A DNA stretch of 64,000 nt from Marinobacterium rhizophilum (GCF_024397915.1 NZ_CP073347.1:1984001-2048000), one strand, 5' to 3'; shown: positions 24,115-33,752, numbered from the stretch's first letter. The notes: a model not told the origin generated them from the letters alone. Program-made: numbers and translations.

Positions 24115-25332
24115 TTAAACGTCCAGCAGCATGCGAGCCGGGTCTTCCAGCAGATCCTTCAGCGTGACCAGGAACTGGACCGCTTCCTTGCCATCGATCA
24201 TACGGTGATCGTATGACAGCGCGAGATACATCATCGGCAGGATCACAACCTGACCATTGACCGCCATCGGGCGCTCCTGGATCTTGTGCATGCCCAGGAT
24301 CGCCGTCTGCGGCGGGTTAAGGATCGGGGTGGACATCAGAGAGCCGAACACGCCACCGTTGGTGATGGTGAAAGTGCCGCCCTGCATGTCGTTCAGACCC
24401 AGCTTGCCGTCACGGCCACGCTTGCCGAAATCAGCGATGGTGGACTCGACATCGGCCAGGCTCATGCTGTCGGTATCACGCAGTACCGGTACCATCAGCC
24501 CGCGGTCGGTGGATACGGCCACGCCGATATCCTGGTAACCGTGGTAGACCATGTCGTTGCCGTCGATGGAGGCATTGACGGCCGGGAAGCGTTTCAGCGC
24601 TTCGGTCGCCGCCTTGACGAAGAAGGACATGAAGCCCAGGCGGGTGCCGCCGTGTACTTTCTCGAACAGGTCCTTGTACTGCTTGCGCAGTTCCATCACC
24701 GGCTTCATGTTGACTTCGTTGTACGTCGTCAGCATGGCGGCGTTCTGCTGCGCTTCCACCAGGCGCTTGGCAATGGTGGCACGCAGGCGGGTCATCGGTA
24801 CGCGCTTTTCAACGCGCTCGCCGGCGGCAACGCTGACCGTCGCAGCAGGTGCAGCCTTGGCAGCAGCCGGTGCGGCGGCAGCAGGCGCAGCAGGCGCAGG
24901 TGCCTGAGCACCGGACTTGATGAAGTTCTGCACATCTTCCTTGGTGATGCCGCCGCCCTTGCCGGTACCGGCAATCTGGCTGGCATCCAGCTTGTGCTCA
25001 TCAATCAGCTTGCGTGCAGCCGGGCCTACCTTGTCGGCATCGCCCGTGGCAGCGGCTTCAGCCGCCGGTGCAGCATCGGCGCTGGTGCCGGCGGCGCCGG
25101 CTTCAAACTGTGCAATCACTTCATCGCTGAGGACGGTGTCGCCTTCACCCTTGAGGATCGCCTTGATCACACCGTCAGCCGGTGCAACCACTTCAAGTAC
25201 AACCTTGTCGGTTTCGATATCGACAATCAGCTCATCGGCCGCACAGGCTTCGCCCGGCTGCTTGTGCCAGGTAGTAACTGTGCCGTCTGCGACGGATTCC
25301 GGAAAAGTCGGGGCTTTGATTTCGATGGACAT
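24115..25332 (-). CDS. sucB: Dihydrolipoyl succinyltransferase (E2 of 2-oxoglutarate dehydrogenase)
   Basis: A 405-aa E2 core with one lipoyl domain (1-75; lipoyl lysine in ETDKVVLEV, Lys43), an Ala/Pro linker, a peripheral-subunit-binding domain (about 100-140; ARKLIDEHKLDASQIAGTG), a second Ala-Pro-rich linker, and a catalytic domain ending LALSYDHRMIDGKEAV with His376. The start at 25332 has AAAAGGA eight bases upstream; the longer frame to 25356 was rejected. A perfect 10-bp hairpin lies between the sucA stop and this start. Confidence 0.96.
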   Translation of the reverse strand: MSIEIKAPTFPESVADGTVTTWHKQPGEACAADELIVDIETDKVVLEVVAPADGVIKAILKGEGDTVLSDEVIAQFEAGAAGTSADAAPAAEAAATGDADKVGPAARKLIDEHKLDASQIAGTGKGGGITKEDVQNFIKSGAQAPAPAAPAAAAPAAAKAAPAATVSVAAGERVEKRVPMTRLRATIAKRLVEAQQNAAMLTTYNEVNMKPVMELRKQYKDLFEKVHGGTRLGFMSFFVKAATEALKRFPAVNASIDGNDMVYHGYQDIGVAVSTDRGLMVPVLRDTDSMSLADVESTIADFGKRGRDGKLGLNDMQGGTFTITNGGVFGSLMSTPILNPPQTAILGMHKIQERPMAVNGQVVILPMMYLALSYDHRMIDGKEAVQFLVTLKDLLEDPARMLLDV

Positions 25333-25355
25333 GATGTTTCCTTTTGTGCTCCGCA

Positions 25356-25379
25356 AGGTCGTATCCCGCGATACGACCT
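25356..25379 (-). other. Intercistronic hairpin between sucA and sucB
   Basis: AGGTCGTATC (25356-25365) pairs perfectly with GATACGACCT (25370-25379) around CCGC, filling most of the 51-nt gap. It lacks a U run, so it is more likely to tune mRNA stability or coupling of E1 to E2 than to terminate. Confidence 0.7.
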
Positions 25380-25383
25380 GTCA

Positions 25384-28215
25384 TTAACCGTTGAGTGCTT
25401 CGTTGACCAGCGCGTCTTGCTGCTCGATGTGCACCGAAATATGACCCACCGCAGGTGCTGCCGCATGCGGACGCCCAACACCGTGCAGGTGCAACGCCGG
25501 ATTGTGACGCTGCAGCACGTTGCGCATATGGTGCTGACTGCAGTACCAGGCGCCCTGATTCATCGGCTCTTCCTGACACCAGACGACGGATTCCAGCTGG
25601 GTATAACCGGCAATAGCCTCGGCCAGTGCGGCTTCCGGGAACGGGTAGAGCTGCTCGATGCGCACGATGGCAACATCGTCCAGACCCTGTTCGGCGCGAC
25701 GGTTGTACAGGTCGTAGTAGACCTTGCCACCGCAGAGCACCAGACGCTTCACCTTGGCGGCATCCTGCTGATCCACTTCGCCGATCACCGGCAGGAAGGT
25801 GCCTTCGGCCAGATCTTCCAGAGACGAGACCGCCTGCTTGTGGCGCAACAGGCTCTTGGGCGACATGACCACCAGCGGCTTGCGCAGCGGGCGTGCCACC
25901 TGACGACGCAACAGATGGTAAATCTGTGCCGGCGTGGTCGGGGTGCAGACCTGGATGTTGTGCTCGGCGCACAGCTGCAGGAAGCGCTCCAGACGGGCAG
26001 AGGAATGCTCTGGTCCCTGGCCTTCAAAGCCGTGGGGCAGCAGCATGGTCAGACCGCACAAACGGCCCCACTTCTGCTCGCCACTGGTGATGAACTGATC
26101 GATCACCACCTGGGCGCCGTTGGCAAAGTCACCAAACTGGGCTTCCCAGATCACCAGCGCATTGGGAATCGTCGTCGCATAACCGTATTCGAACGCCAGC
26201 ACTGCCTCTTCCGACAGGTAGGAATCCAGAATGGTCATGTTCGGCTGATCTTCCGCCAGGTTTTTCAGCGGCACGTAGCAGCTGGCATCTTTCTGGTTGT
26301 GCAGCACCGCATGACGGTGGGAGAAGGTACCGCGACCCACATCCTGACCGGTCAGGCGAATGGGGTAGCCTTCGGCCAGCAGAGTGGCGTAGGCCATGGT
26401 TTCAGCGAAGCCCCAGTTGACCGCCATGGCACCCGCGGCCATGCGTTTGCGGTCTTCATAGATCTTCTGCACCTGGCGCTGCACGGCAAAGCCTTCCGGC
26501 GTTTCACAGACCTTGTTGGCCAGCTCCTGCAGCAGCTTCATGTCAACGCGGGTGTCGCACTCGAAGGACCATTCATGGTCCAGGTACGGACGCCAGTCGA
26601 CGAACAGCTCGGTATTGGGTTCCAGCACCAGCGCCTTGGCAACATGATCGCCATTTTCCAGCGCACGACGGTACTCCTGCTCCATGGTCTTGCTTTCGTC
26701 GGCATCAATGACACCGGCCTCAAGCAGACGCTGGGCGTAGAGTTCGCGAGTGGTTTTCTGGGCCTTGATCTTGGCGTACATCAGCGGCTGGGTACCGGAC
26801 GGCTCATCGGCTTCGTTGTGACCGCGGCGGCGATAGCACACCAGGTCAATGACGACGTCCTTCTTGAACTCGTTGCGGTAGTCCAGAGCAACCTGGGTTA
26901 CAAAGCTGACCGCTTCGGGATCGTCGCCATTAACGTGGAAAATTGGCGCCTGGACCATTTTCGCCACATCGGTGCAGTACTCGGACGAACGCGCGTCCTC
27001 CTTGCGGGATGTGGTGAAACCGACCTGGTTGTTGATAACGATGTGAATGGTGCCGCCGGTCTTGTAGGCACGGGTCTGGGACATCTGGAATGTCTCCATG
27101 ACCACACCCTGACCGGCAAACGCCGCGTCACCATGTATCGACACCGGCACAACGGTGCTGCCGATGGGGTCTCCACGCCGGTCCTGACGGGCCCGCACCG
27201 ACCCCTCGACCACCGGAGACACGATCTCCAGGTGCGACGGGTTGAACGCCATGGCCAGGTGCACTTCACCGCCTGCCGTCATGACATTGGACGAGAAGCC
27301 CTGGTGGTACTTGACGTCACCGGAGGTGGTGATGATCTTCTTGCCTTCGAACTCGCCGAACAGCTCGGCGGGGTTCTTGCCAAAAATATTCACCAGCACG
27401 TTCAGACGACCGCGGTGCGCCATGCCGATCACGACTTCCCTGGCGCCATCGCGACCCGCGCGCTGCACCAGTTCGTCCATCAACGGAATCAGCGCCTCGC
27501 CGCCTTCCACGCCAAAGCGCTTGGCGCCGGCATAGCGGGCACCCAGATACTTTTCCAGACCCTCGGCCGCCGTCAGGCGCTCGAGAATATGCTTGCGCTC
27601 CTGCGGCTCCAGCGTCGGATGTGAGCGCACCGGCTCGATGCGCTGCTGCAGCCAGCGTTTTTCCTGGGTATCAACGATGTGCATGTACTCGGCACCGACG
27701 GTGGTGCAGTACGTGCGTTTCAAATCCTCAACAATCTGTTTCAGCGGCGCTTCTTCGGTGCCGAAGAAGAGTGAACCCAGCTGAAACACCGTGTCGTAAT
27801 CCGCTTCGCTCAGCTCGTGAAAGCGCAGATCCAGATCGGGCACCGGCTCGCGCTTGTGCAAGTCAAGCGGGTCGATGGCCGCGGCCTGATGTCCACGTAC
27901 CCGGTAAGCATTGATCATCCGCAGGACACGTACCTGCTTCTTTTCATGCTCGGACGAGACGCTGCTGACTTCAACCGGACGGGACTGTCCCTGGTTTTTG
28001 GAGAGGTAGAGGAAGTGTTCACGGATTGGAGTGTGAGGCACATCCTGAGAAATGTGCTCGCCGACCTTGGGTAGCCGGTCAAACTCTTCGCGCCATTCAT
28101 GGGGAACGGCGTTCGGATCCATAAGGTAGGTTTCGTAAAGTTGTTCGACGTATGAAAGGTTGCCACCATACAGGTGGGCGTTCTTCCATAACAGCTCCAT
28201 TACGCCATCTTGCAT
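25384..28215 (-). CDS. sucA: 2-oxoglutarate dehydrogenase E1 component
   Basis: A 943-aa thiamine-diphosphate enzyme that decarboxylates 2-oxoglutarate and succinylates the lipoyl group of SucB. It begins MQDGVMELLWKNAHLYGGN, typical of E1o, followed by the linker and the ThDP domain with GMAHRGRLNVLVN, GDAAFAGQGVVMET, and the metal motif GDDPEAV...NEFKKDVVIDLVCYRRRGHNE in order. The C-terminal half has FEYGYATTIPNALVIWEAQFGDFANGAQ in pieces that fit the family. Start 28215 is chosen by the family N-terminus and AGGGTG upstream; the frame extends to 28281. Confidence 0.96.
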   Translation of the reverse strand: MQDGVMELLWKNAHLYGGNLSYVEQLYETYLMDPNAVPHEWREEFDRLPKVGEHISQDVPHTPIREHFLYLSKNQGQSRPVEVSSVSSEHEKKQVRVLRMINAYRVRGHQAAAIDPLDLHKREPVPDLDLRFHELSEADYDTVFQLGSLFFGTEEAPLKQIVEDLKRTYCTTVGAEYMHIVDTQEKRWLQQRIEPVRSHPTLEPQERKHILERLTAAEGLEKYLGARYAGAKRFGVEGGEALIPLMDELVQRAGRDGAREVVIGMAHRGRLNVLVNIFGKNPAELFGEFEGKKIITTSGDVKYHQGFSSNVMTAGGEVHLAMAFNPSHLEIVSPVVEGSVRARQDRRGDPIGSTVVPVSIHGDAAFAGQGVVMETFQMSQTRAYKTGGTIHIVINNQVGFTTSRKEDARSSEYCTDVAKMVQAPIFHVNGDDPEAVSFVTQVALDYRNEFKKDVVIDLVCYRRRGHNEADEPSGTQPLMYAKIKAQKTTRELYAQRLLEAGVIDADESKTMEQEYRRALENGDHVAKALVLEPNTELFVDWRPYLDHEWSFECDTRVDMKLLQELANKVCETPEGFAVQRQVQKIYEDRKRMAAGAMAVNWGFAETMAYATLLAEGYPIRLTGQDVGRGTFSHRHAVLHNQKDASCYVPLKNLAEDQPNMTILDSYLSEEAVLAFEYGYATTIPNALVIWEAQFGDFANGAQVVIDQFITSGEQKWGRLCGLTMLLPHGFEGQGPEHSSARLERFLQLCAEHNIQVCTPTTPAQIYHLLRRQVARPLRKPLVVMSPKSLLRHKQAVSSLEDLAEGTFLPVIGEVDQQDAAKVKRLVLCGGKVYYDLYNRRAEQGLDDVAIVRIEQLYPFPEAALAEAIAGYTQLESVVWCQEEPMNQGAWYCSQHHMRNVLQRHNPALHLHGVGRPHAAAPAVGHISVHIEQQDALVNEALNG

Positions 28216-28510
28216 TCTTTGATCACCCTGGCTCAAGGAGTACACCAGCACGAAAGGTTGCACCATTTCCTTTCGTAACATCCGCTGAATGCCACCTTTT
28301 TGTTACCGTTTTGTGTCGCCTCACGCCTATCGAAAAAGCGCATAAACGCGGGGCAGTATTGTACGCCTTTTGTAACAGGCTTTACACATCAAAGCCGCGC
28401 GGCATTCGACAAAAAAACTTAATCAACCGATGCATATTTCTATGCATTAGCCGACCCACCTTTTCCCGACCGCTCGAACTCGCCGCCCGCGGCCCTTTTT
28501 TATACACACA
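28216..28510. other. sucA upstream region, no gene
   Basis: The 295-bp stretch between the sucA start and the sdhB terminator carries no supported gene. It is richer in A and T than its neighbours. TACAAT on the minus strand at 28363-28358 could be a -10 element, but I see no convincing -35 at normal spacing. Presumably it holds the sucAB-lpd-sucCD promoter. Confidence 0.45.
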
Positions 28511-28543
28511 AAAAAAAGCGGCACCACCGGTGCCGCTTTTTTT
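28511..28543 (-). terminator. sdhCDAB terminator
   Basis: GCGGCACC (28518-28525) pairs with GGTGCCGC (28529-28536), flanked by seven A and seven T. It ends the sdh transcript 8 nt past the sdhB stop and thus separates sdh from suc transcription. Confidence 0.93.
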
Positions 28544-28550
28544 CGTCGGA

Positions 28551-29255
28551 TCAGGTTGCCTGCTGTAGCAACATGTTCCGGATCTTGCCGATTGCCTTGG
28601 TGGGGTTAAGCCCCTTGGGACAAACGCTGACACAGTTCATGATGCCGTGGCAGCGGAAAACGCTGAACGGGTCATCAAGCTCCGCCAGACGCTCCCGGGT
28701 CGCCGTATCACGGCTGTCCGCCAGGAAGCGGTAGGCCTGCAGCAGACCGGAAGGTCCGACAAACTTGTCCGGATTCCACCAGAAGGACGGACAGGCGGTG
28801 GAGCAGCATGCACAGAGAATACACTCGTACAGACCATCCAGCTCGGCACGCTCCTCCGGCGACTGCAGACGCTCGATCGCCGGCGCCGGCGTATCGTTGA
28901 TCAGGAACGGCTTGATCTTTTCGTACTGCTTGTAGAACTGCCCCATGTCGACCACCAGGTCACGAATGACCGGCAGACCCGGCAACGGACGCAGAACCAG
29001 CTTGTCCTTGTCCACGACCGCCGACAGCGGCGTGATGCAAGCCAGACCGTTCTTACCGTTCATGTTCATGCCATCGGAACCGCACACGCCTTCACGGCAG
29101 GAGCGACGATAGGCCATGGACGGGTCCTTGTCCTTCAGAAGCTGCAGCAGATCCAGCACCATGATGTCCTTGCCACCGGGGATATCGATATGGATATCCT
29201 GCATGTAAGGCGCATCGTCGGTCTCAGGATTGTAGCGATATACACTTACCAGCAT
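28551..29255 (-). CDS. sdhB: Succinate dehydrogenase iron-sulfur subunit
   Basis: A 234-aa subunit with the N-terminal ferredoxin-like [2Fe-2S] domain (CREGVCGSDGMN and a later Cys) and the C-terminal [4Fe-4S]/[3Fe-4S] domain (CILCACCSTACP and CHGIMNCVSVCPKGLNP). It passes electrons from SdhA to quinone in the membrane at complex II. It lies 12 nt downstream of sdhA in the order C-D-A-B. Confidence 0.97.
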   Translation of the reverse strand: MLVSVYRYNPETDDAPYMQDIHIDIPGGKDIMVLDLLQLLKDKDPSMAYRRSCREGVCGSDGMNMNGKNGLACITPLSAVVDKDKLVLRPLPGLPVIRDLVVDMGQFYKQYEKIKPFLINDTPAPAIERLQSPEERAELDGLYECILCACCSTACPSFWWNPDKFVGPSGLLQAYRFLADSRDTATRERLAELDDPFSVFRCHGIMNCVSVCPKGLNPTKAIGKIRNMLLQQAT

Positions 29256-29267
29256 CGTAACAGCCCC

Positions 29268-31040
29268 TTAGTAAGTTCTGATTTTCGGCGGGAAGGCATC
29301 AACAGTCTTGGGCGCAAAGTTCACCGCACGCTTGGTGATGCGCTTGTCTGCCGGATGGAACAGGGAGTGGCACAACCAGTTCTCATCATCACGCTCGGTA
29401 AAGTCGTTGCGCGCATGAGCACCGCGGGACTCCTTGCGAACCTCGGCAGCAATGGCTGTCGCTTCGGCCACTTCCATCAGGTTTTCAAGCTCGAGGGCTT
29501 CGATACGCGCGGTATTGAAGGCACCGGACTTGTCTTCCAGATTGAGGTTGGCAACACGCTCGCGCAGCCCCTTGAGCAGCTCCAGCCCCTTCTGCATGCT
29601 TTCGCCATCGCGGAACACGCCGAAGTACAGCTGCATGGTGCTCTGCAGGTCCTTGCGAACCTCAGCCACACTTTCGCCGCCGGTACTGTTATTCAGACGA
29701 TTCAGTCGCGACATGGCCGCTTCGATATCGGCATCAGTCGCATCCAGGCACTCGTAGCCTTCCTGCAGCTGCTTCTCGATCTGGATGCCAGCCGCGCGAC
29801 CGAACACCACCAGATCCAGCAGCGAGTTGCCGCCCAGACGGTTGGCACCGTGCACCGATACGCAGGCCACTTCCCCGCAGGCGAACAGGCCGTCGATGAT
29901 GGTGTCGTTGCCGTCAGCATCAATGCCAATCGCCTGACCGCCAATGTTGGTGGCAACGCCACCCATCATGTAGTGACAGGTCGGCACAACCGGAATCGGC
30001 TCTTTCACCGGATCCACGGCCGCAAAGGTCTTGGCCAGTTCACAGATACCCGGCAGGCGGGAGTGCAGCACTTCCTCGCCAAGGTGATCCAGCTTCAGGA
30101 AGACGTGATCGCCGTCCGGGCCACAGCCACGGCCGTCGAGCAGCTCCAGAATCATGGAACGTGCAACCACGTCACGACCCGCAAGGTCCTTGGCGTTGGG
30201 CGCATAGCGCTCCATGAAACGTTCGCCGTCCTTGTTGACCAGGTAGCCGCCTTCACCACGGCAACCTTCGGTAACCAGCACACCGGCGCCGGCGATGCCG
30301 GTCGGGTGGAACTGCCACATTTCCATGTCCTGCGCCGGCACGCCTGCGCGCAGCGCCATGCCCATGCCGTCACCGGTATTGATCAGGGCATTGGTCGTGG
30401 ACGCATAGATGCGACCCGCACCGCCTGTCGCCAGCACGGTGGCCTTGGCCTTGATATAAACGGTTTCACCGGTTTCGATGCAGATGGCGATACAACCAAC
30501 GACTGCACCCTCGGCATTTTTCACCAGATCAACGGCATACCATTCATTCAGGAAGACGGTGCCGGCTTTCAGGTTGGCCTGGTACAGGGTGTGCAGCAGC
30601 GCATGACCGGTACGGTCAGCTGCGGCACAGGTACGGGCAGCCTGACCGCCTTCACCAAAGTTCTTCGACTGACCACCAAAAGGGCGCTGGTAAATACGAC
30701 CAATCTCAGTACGGGAGAACGGCAGACCCATGTGGTCCAGCTCGAACACCGCCTGGGGACCGACAGAACACATGTACTCGATCGCGTCCTGGTCGCCGAT
30801 GTAGTCGGAGCCCTTGACGGTGTCATACATGTGCCAGCGCCAGTCGTCATTCGGATCCGCACTGGCAATGGCACAGGTAATGCCACCCTGGGCGGAGACC
30901 GTGTGCGAACGGGTCGGAAACACCTTGGTGACACAGGCCGTATTCAAACCGGACTGAGCCAGCTGCAGTGCTGCACGCATGCCCGCACCACCGCCACCGA
31001 CTACAATTGCGTCGAAAGTTAGCGTACGCAGCTTAGTCAT
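29268..31040 (-). CDS. sdhA: Succinate dehydrogenase flavoprotein subunit
   Basis: A 590-aa catalytic subunit that oxidises succinate to fumarate with covalent FAD. Seen: the FAD motif VVGGGGAGMRAAL, the flavinylation histidine in RSHTVSAQGGI, HPTGIAGAGVLVTEGCRGEGG in the active-site region, and the C-terminal helical bundle ending in FAPKTVDAFPPKIRTY. Full length. Only three bases separate it from sdhD. Confidence 0.97.
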   Translation of the reverse strand: MTKLRTLTFDAIVVGGGGAGMRAALQLAQSGLNTACVTKVFPTRSHTVSAQGGITCAIASADPNDDWRWHMYDTVKGSDYIGDQDAIEYMCSVGPQAVFELDHMGLPFSRTEIGRIYQRPFGGQSKNFGEGGQAARTCAAADRTGHALLHTLYQANLKAGTVFLNEWYAVDLVKNAEGAVVGCIAICIETGETVYIKAKATVLATGGAGRIYASTTNALINTGDGMGMALRAGVPAQDMEMWQFHPTGIAGAGVLVTEGCRGEGGYLVNKDGERFMERYAPNAKDLAGRDVVARSMILELLDGRGCGPDGDHVFLKLDHLGEEVLHSRLPGICELAKTFAAVDPVKEPIPVVPTCHYMMGGVATNIGGQAIGIDADGNDTIIDGLFACGEVACVSVHGANRLGGNSLLDLVVFGRAAGIQIEKQLQEGYECLDATDADIEAAMSRLNRLNNSTGGESVAEVRKDLQSTMQLYFGVFRDGESMQKGLELLKGLRERVANLNLEDKSGAFNTARIEALELENLMEVAEATAIAAEVRKESRGAHARNDFTERDDENWLCHSLFHPADKRITKRAVNFAPKTVDAFPPKIRTY

Positions 31041-31043
31041 TGC

Positions 31044-31391
31044 TTAGATACCCCACAGAATCTGAATGCCCCACACGACATAAATAAAGGTCAGCAGACC
31101 ACAGACAGACTGGAACAGAAAACGCGCGCCAGTCGGCTTGATGTAGTCGGTCGACACAGACCAGAGCCCGATCCAGGCATGTGCTGCCATGGACAACAGG
31201 GCCAGCAGGGTGAAGATACGCATTGCAGTGCCGTCAAACAGTGCATTCCACTGTTCATACGTCAGTTCGTCACCGAACGCGAGATAGCAGATCATGAACG
31301 CGGCGTAGGCGACCAGAACGACAGCGGTTACCCGCTGTACCATCCAGTCGTACAGACCACTGCGGCCAAAACTCGTGATACTGGTTACCAT
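31044..31391 (-). CDS. sdhD: Succinate dehydrogenase membrane anchor SdhD
   Basis: A 115-aa protein with three membrane helices (about 15-35, 53-75, 88-110). DWMVQRVTAVVL is the usual start of helix I, and MAAHAWIGLWSVSTDYI carries the likely haem histidine and quinone-site tyrosine. The ATG at 31391 has GGGAG seven bases upstream and overlaps the sdhC stop by 7 nt, so translation is coupled; the TTG at 31397 is less likely. Confidence 0.93.
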   Translation of the reverse strand: MVTSITSFGRSGLYDWMVQRVTAVVLVAYAAFMICYLAFGDELTYEQWNALFDGTAMRIFTLLALLSMAAHAWIGLWSVSTDYIKPTGARFLFQSVCGLLTFIYVVWGIQILWGI

Positions 31392-31762
31392 ACCCAAACT
31401 CCCACCAAAAGGACCGACACAGCACCGGCAATCAAAGTTGCCTTCGCTGCCATCTGACCGCTTTCCAGTTCTTCAAAATAGCCAGCGTCCATCACCAGAT
31501 GTTTAACGCCCGCCAGGCAGTGGTATACCAGCGCTGACAGCAATCCCCACGCTATCAGTTTTGCAAAGAAGCTGTCTTCAAACATGACAACCGCTTCGTT
31601 AAATCCAGCCTCGGATTCCAGTGACAATCCCAATGCATACAGCATAAAGATGGCGCCAAAGAACAACGCGACACCCGTAATGCGATGCAAAATTGAAGAG
31701 ATCGCCGGAAGGGGCTGTTTAATAGTTCGCAGATCTAGGTTTACAGGTCTTTTTTTGGTCAC
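31385..31762 (-). CDS. sdhC: Succinate dehydrogenase cytochrome b556 subunit
   Basis: A 125-aa three-helix anchor. RPVNLDLRTIKQPLPAISSIL, then HRITGVALFF (quinone site) and YHCLAGVKHLVMD with the haem-ligand histidine, are classic SdhC features. It starts with GTG at 31762, giving the common K/R-rich N-terminus; AGAGCC is a weak ribosome site. First gene of the sdhCDAB unit, divergent from gltA. Confidence 0.94.
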   Translation of the reverse strand: MTKKRPVNLDLRTIKQPLPAISSILHRITGVALFFGAIFMLYALGLSLESEAGFNEAVVMFEDSFFAKLIAWGLLSALVYHCLAGVKHLVMDAGYFEELESGQMAAKATLIAGAVSVLLVGVWVW

Positions 31763-31884
31763 GGCTCTAGTTCACACTTGGCTGTTCTATTGCAGAACAG
31801 GGTTGCTAGGAAGTGCTCAGAGAGTAAATACCCCTGTCATCGAAGCTGCGAAAACCACCGTTGGCGCCGCAACTTCGGTGCGAG

Positions 31885-31913
31885 AGTATAAGCATTCCCC
31901 CTACACTTTACAA
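31885..31913 (-). promoter_or_regulatory. Candidate sdhC promoter
   Basis: On the minus strand TTGTAA (31913-31908) is followed after 17 bp by TATACT (31890-31885). The start would lie about 115 nt upstream of sdhC. The rest of the 414-bp spacer to gltA carries no supported gene. Confidence 0.6.
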
Positions 31914-32061
31914 TGAAACTGCACCCCCTCCACTTGCCGCCACCCCCCGCAAACACGCAAGAGCGCTGCATCTACAACTAATGGCCTATGGCTGCAAGCC
32001 CCTCCCCGCACGGCATTATCCGATTTTTGCTGCACTGCGAAGATAAGACCGCCCCCGCTAA

Positions 32062-32089
32062 TTGACAATCCCGTTTCAATCTCTATATT
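32062..32089 (+). promoter_or_regulatory. gltA sigma-70 promoter
   Basis: TTGACA (32062-32067) and TATATT (32084-32089) with a 16-bp spacer, about 85 bp upstream of the gltA ATG. The -35 is perfect and the -10 has one mismatch. Confidence 0.8.
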
Positions 32090-32176
32090 GGGTGGGTCCA
32101 AATCGGACCTAGACATGAAGATGTGGCATGTCACGAACGTGCCACGGTAAAACTTACGACAAGATAGGAGCCGCAA

Positions 32177-33454
32177 ATGGCTGACAAGAAAGCACGGTTG
32201 ACAGTCGACGGTCTAGATGAAGCTATCGAATTGCCTGTTTACTCCGGCACAGAAGGCCCTGACGTAATCGACGTCCGCCCGCTCACCGGCAAAGGTCTGT
32301 TCACCTACGACCCCGGTTTCGTCTCCACAGCTGCCTGCGAATCCAAAATCACCTACATCGACGGCGACCAGGGCATCCTGCTGCATGGTGGCTACCCCAT
32401 CGAACAGCTGGCAGACAAGTCCGACTACCTGGAAGTGTGCTACCTGCTGCTCAATGGCGAGCTGCCCACCGCCGAACAGAAAAAAGAATTTGTGCACATC
32501 ATCAAGAACCACACCATGGTTCACGAGCAGATGAGCCACTTCTTCAACGGTTTTCGCCGTGACGCCCACCCGATGGCCATCATGGTTGCCTGCGTAGGCG
32601 CCCTGTCCGCGTTCTACCACGACTCCCTGGACATCAACGACGCGCACCACCGCGAAGTTTGCGCCTTCCGCCTGATCGCGAAGATGCCGACCCTGGCGGC
32701 CATGTCGTACAAGTACTCCATCGGCCAGCCGTTCATGTACCCGCGCAACGACCTGGGCTATGCCGAAAACTTCCTGCACATGATGTTTGGCACCCCCTGC
32801 GAGGAATACAAACCCAACCCGGTATTGGCCAAGGCCATGGACCGGATCTTCGTATTGCACGCCGACCATGAACAGAACGCGTCAACTTCCACAGTCCGCC
32901 TGGCAGGCTCCTCCGGCGCCAACCCGTTTGCCTGCATCTCCTCCGGCATCGCGGCCCTATGGGGACCGGCTCACGGCGGTGCCAACGAAGCCGTTCTGAC
33001 CATGCTGGAAGAAATTGGCGACGAATCCAACATCGCGGAATTTGTGGAACGCGCCAAGGATCCGGAAGACCCCTTCCGCCTGATGGGCTTTGGCCACCGC
33101 GTCTACCGCAACTTTGACCCGCGCGCCAAGGTCATGAAAGCGACCTGCGACCAGGTACTGAAGGAACTGGGTATCGAGAACGAGCCGCTGCTGAAGATCG
33201 CCAAGCGCCTGGAACAGATCGCCCTGGAAGACCCGTATTTTGTCGAACGCAAGCTGTACCCCAATGTCGACTTCTACTCCGGCATCATCCTCAAGGCCAT
33301 TGGCATTCCGACCAGCATGTTTACAGTGATTTTCGCACTGGCACGCACCATCGGCTGGATCTCCCACTGGAGCGAGTTCCACAGCAGCCCGAACCGCATC
33401 GGCCGTCCGCGCCAGCTGTACACCGGCTCGAAGAAACGCGACTACCCGGCCTGA
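32177..33454 (+). CDS. gltA: Citrate synthase, type II
   Basis: A 425-aa hexameric-type citrate synthase condensing oxaloacetate and acetyl-CoA at entry to the TCA cycle. Catalytic elements seen are GPAHGGANEAV, MGFGHRVYRNFDPRAK and YPNVDFYSG (the two His and the Asp), plus RIGRPRQLYTG near the C-terminus. The N-terminal extension of about 45 residues (DKKARLTVDGLDEAIELPV) is the domain that in E. coli-type enzymes binds the allosteric inhibitor NADH. AGGAG precedes the ATG by 8 bases. Divergent from sdhCDAB with separate promoters. Confidence 0.97.
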   Translation: MADKKARLTVDGLDEAIELPVYSGTEGPDVIDVRPLTGKGLFTYDPGFVSTAACESKITYIDGDQGILLHGGYPIEQLADKSDYLEVCYLLLNGELPTAEQKKEFVHIIKNHTMVHEQMSHFFNGFRRDAHPMAIMVACVGALSAFYHDSLDINDAHHREVCAFRLIAKMPTLAAMSYKYSIGQPFMYPRNDLGYAENFLHMMFGTPCEEYKPNPVLAKAMDRIFVLHADHEQNASTSTVRLAGSSGANPFACISSGIAALWGPAHGGANEAVLTMLEEIGDESNIAEFVERAKDPEDPFRLMGFGHRVYRNFDPRAKVMKATCDQVLKELGIENEPLLKIAKRLEQIALEDPYFVERKLYPNVDFYSGIILKAIGIPTSMFTVIFALARTIGWISHWSEFHSSPNRIGRPRQLYTGSKKRDYPA

Positions 33455-33657
33455 TAACACAGGCCAGTACCAGAGCCGCGCCCGTCGCGGCCCTGCTCCG
33501 AGCGCCAGGGACGGCGCTCCGCACGCCCCGCCCAAACCTTCTCTGCCCCTCCCTGCCCCTATCCGACTCTTGCGCATACAACACGCCCCGCTTGCCTTAA
33601 CCGGGCACAGCAGCCTGCACAGCACCCAGGCACAGCCACCGAGCACCAGACACAAAA

Positions 33658-33687
33658 AATCCGGCAGCTCTGAAAGCCTGCCGGATT
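33658..33687 (-). terminator. Terminator, probably of amtB, beyond the MITE insertion
   Basis: AATCCGGCAG (33658-33667) pairs with CTGCCGGATT (33678-33687), followed on the minus strand by a T run (33659-33654). It is the first terminator downstream of amtB on that strand but is separated from it by the MITE-like repeat. The remaining stretch 33455-33657 after gltA carries nothing I can name. Confidence 0.8.
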
Positions 33688-33752
33688 GACTGGAACACCT
33701 CGACAAGACACACACTGAAGACAGCGACCGAAGCCGCCACCCGGCAAGGCCC

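Noticed and set aside
24286..27624. A 1,112-codon open frame on the plus strand opposite sucB and sucA
   Set aside because: It is antisense to two unmistakable genes, has no recognisable domain, and arises from the codon bias of a GC-rich genome.
28647..31022. A 791-codon plus-strand frame opposite sdhB and sdhA
   Set aside because: Shadow of well-conserved sdh genes; low-complexity His/Gln/Arg content and no family match.
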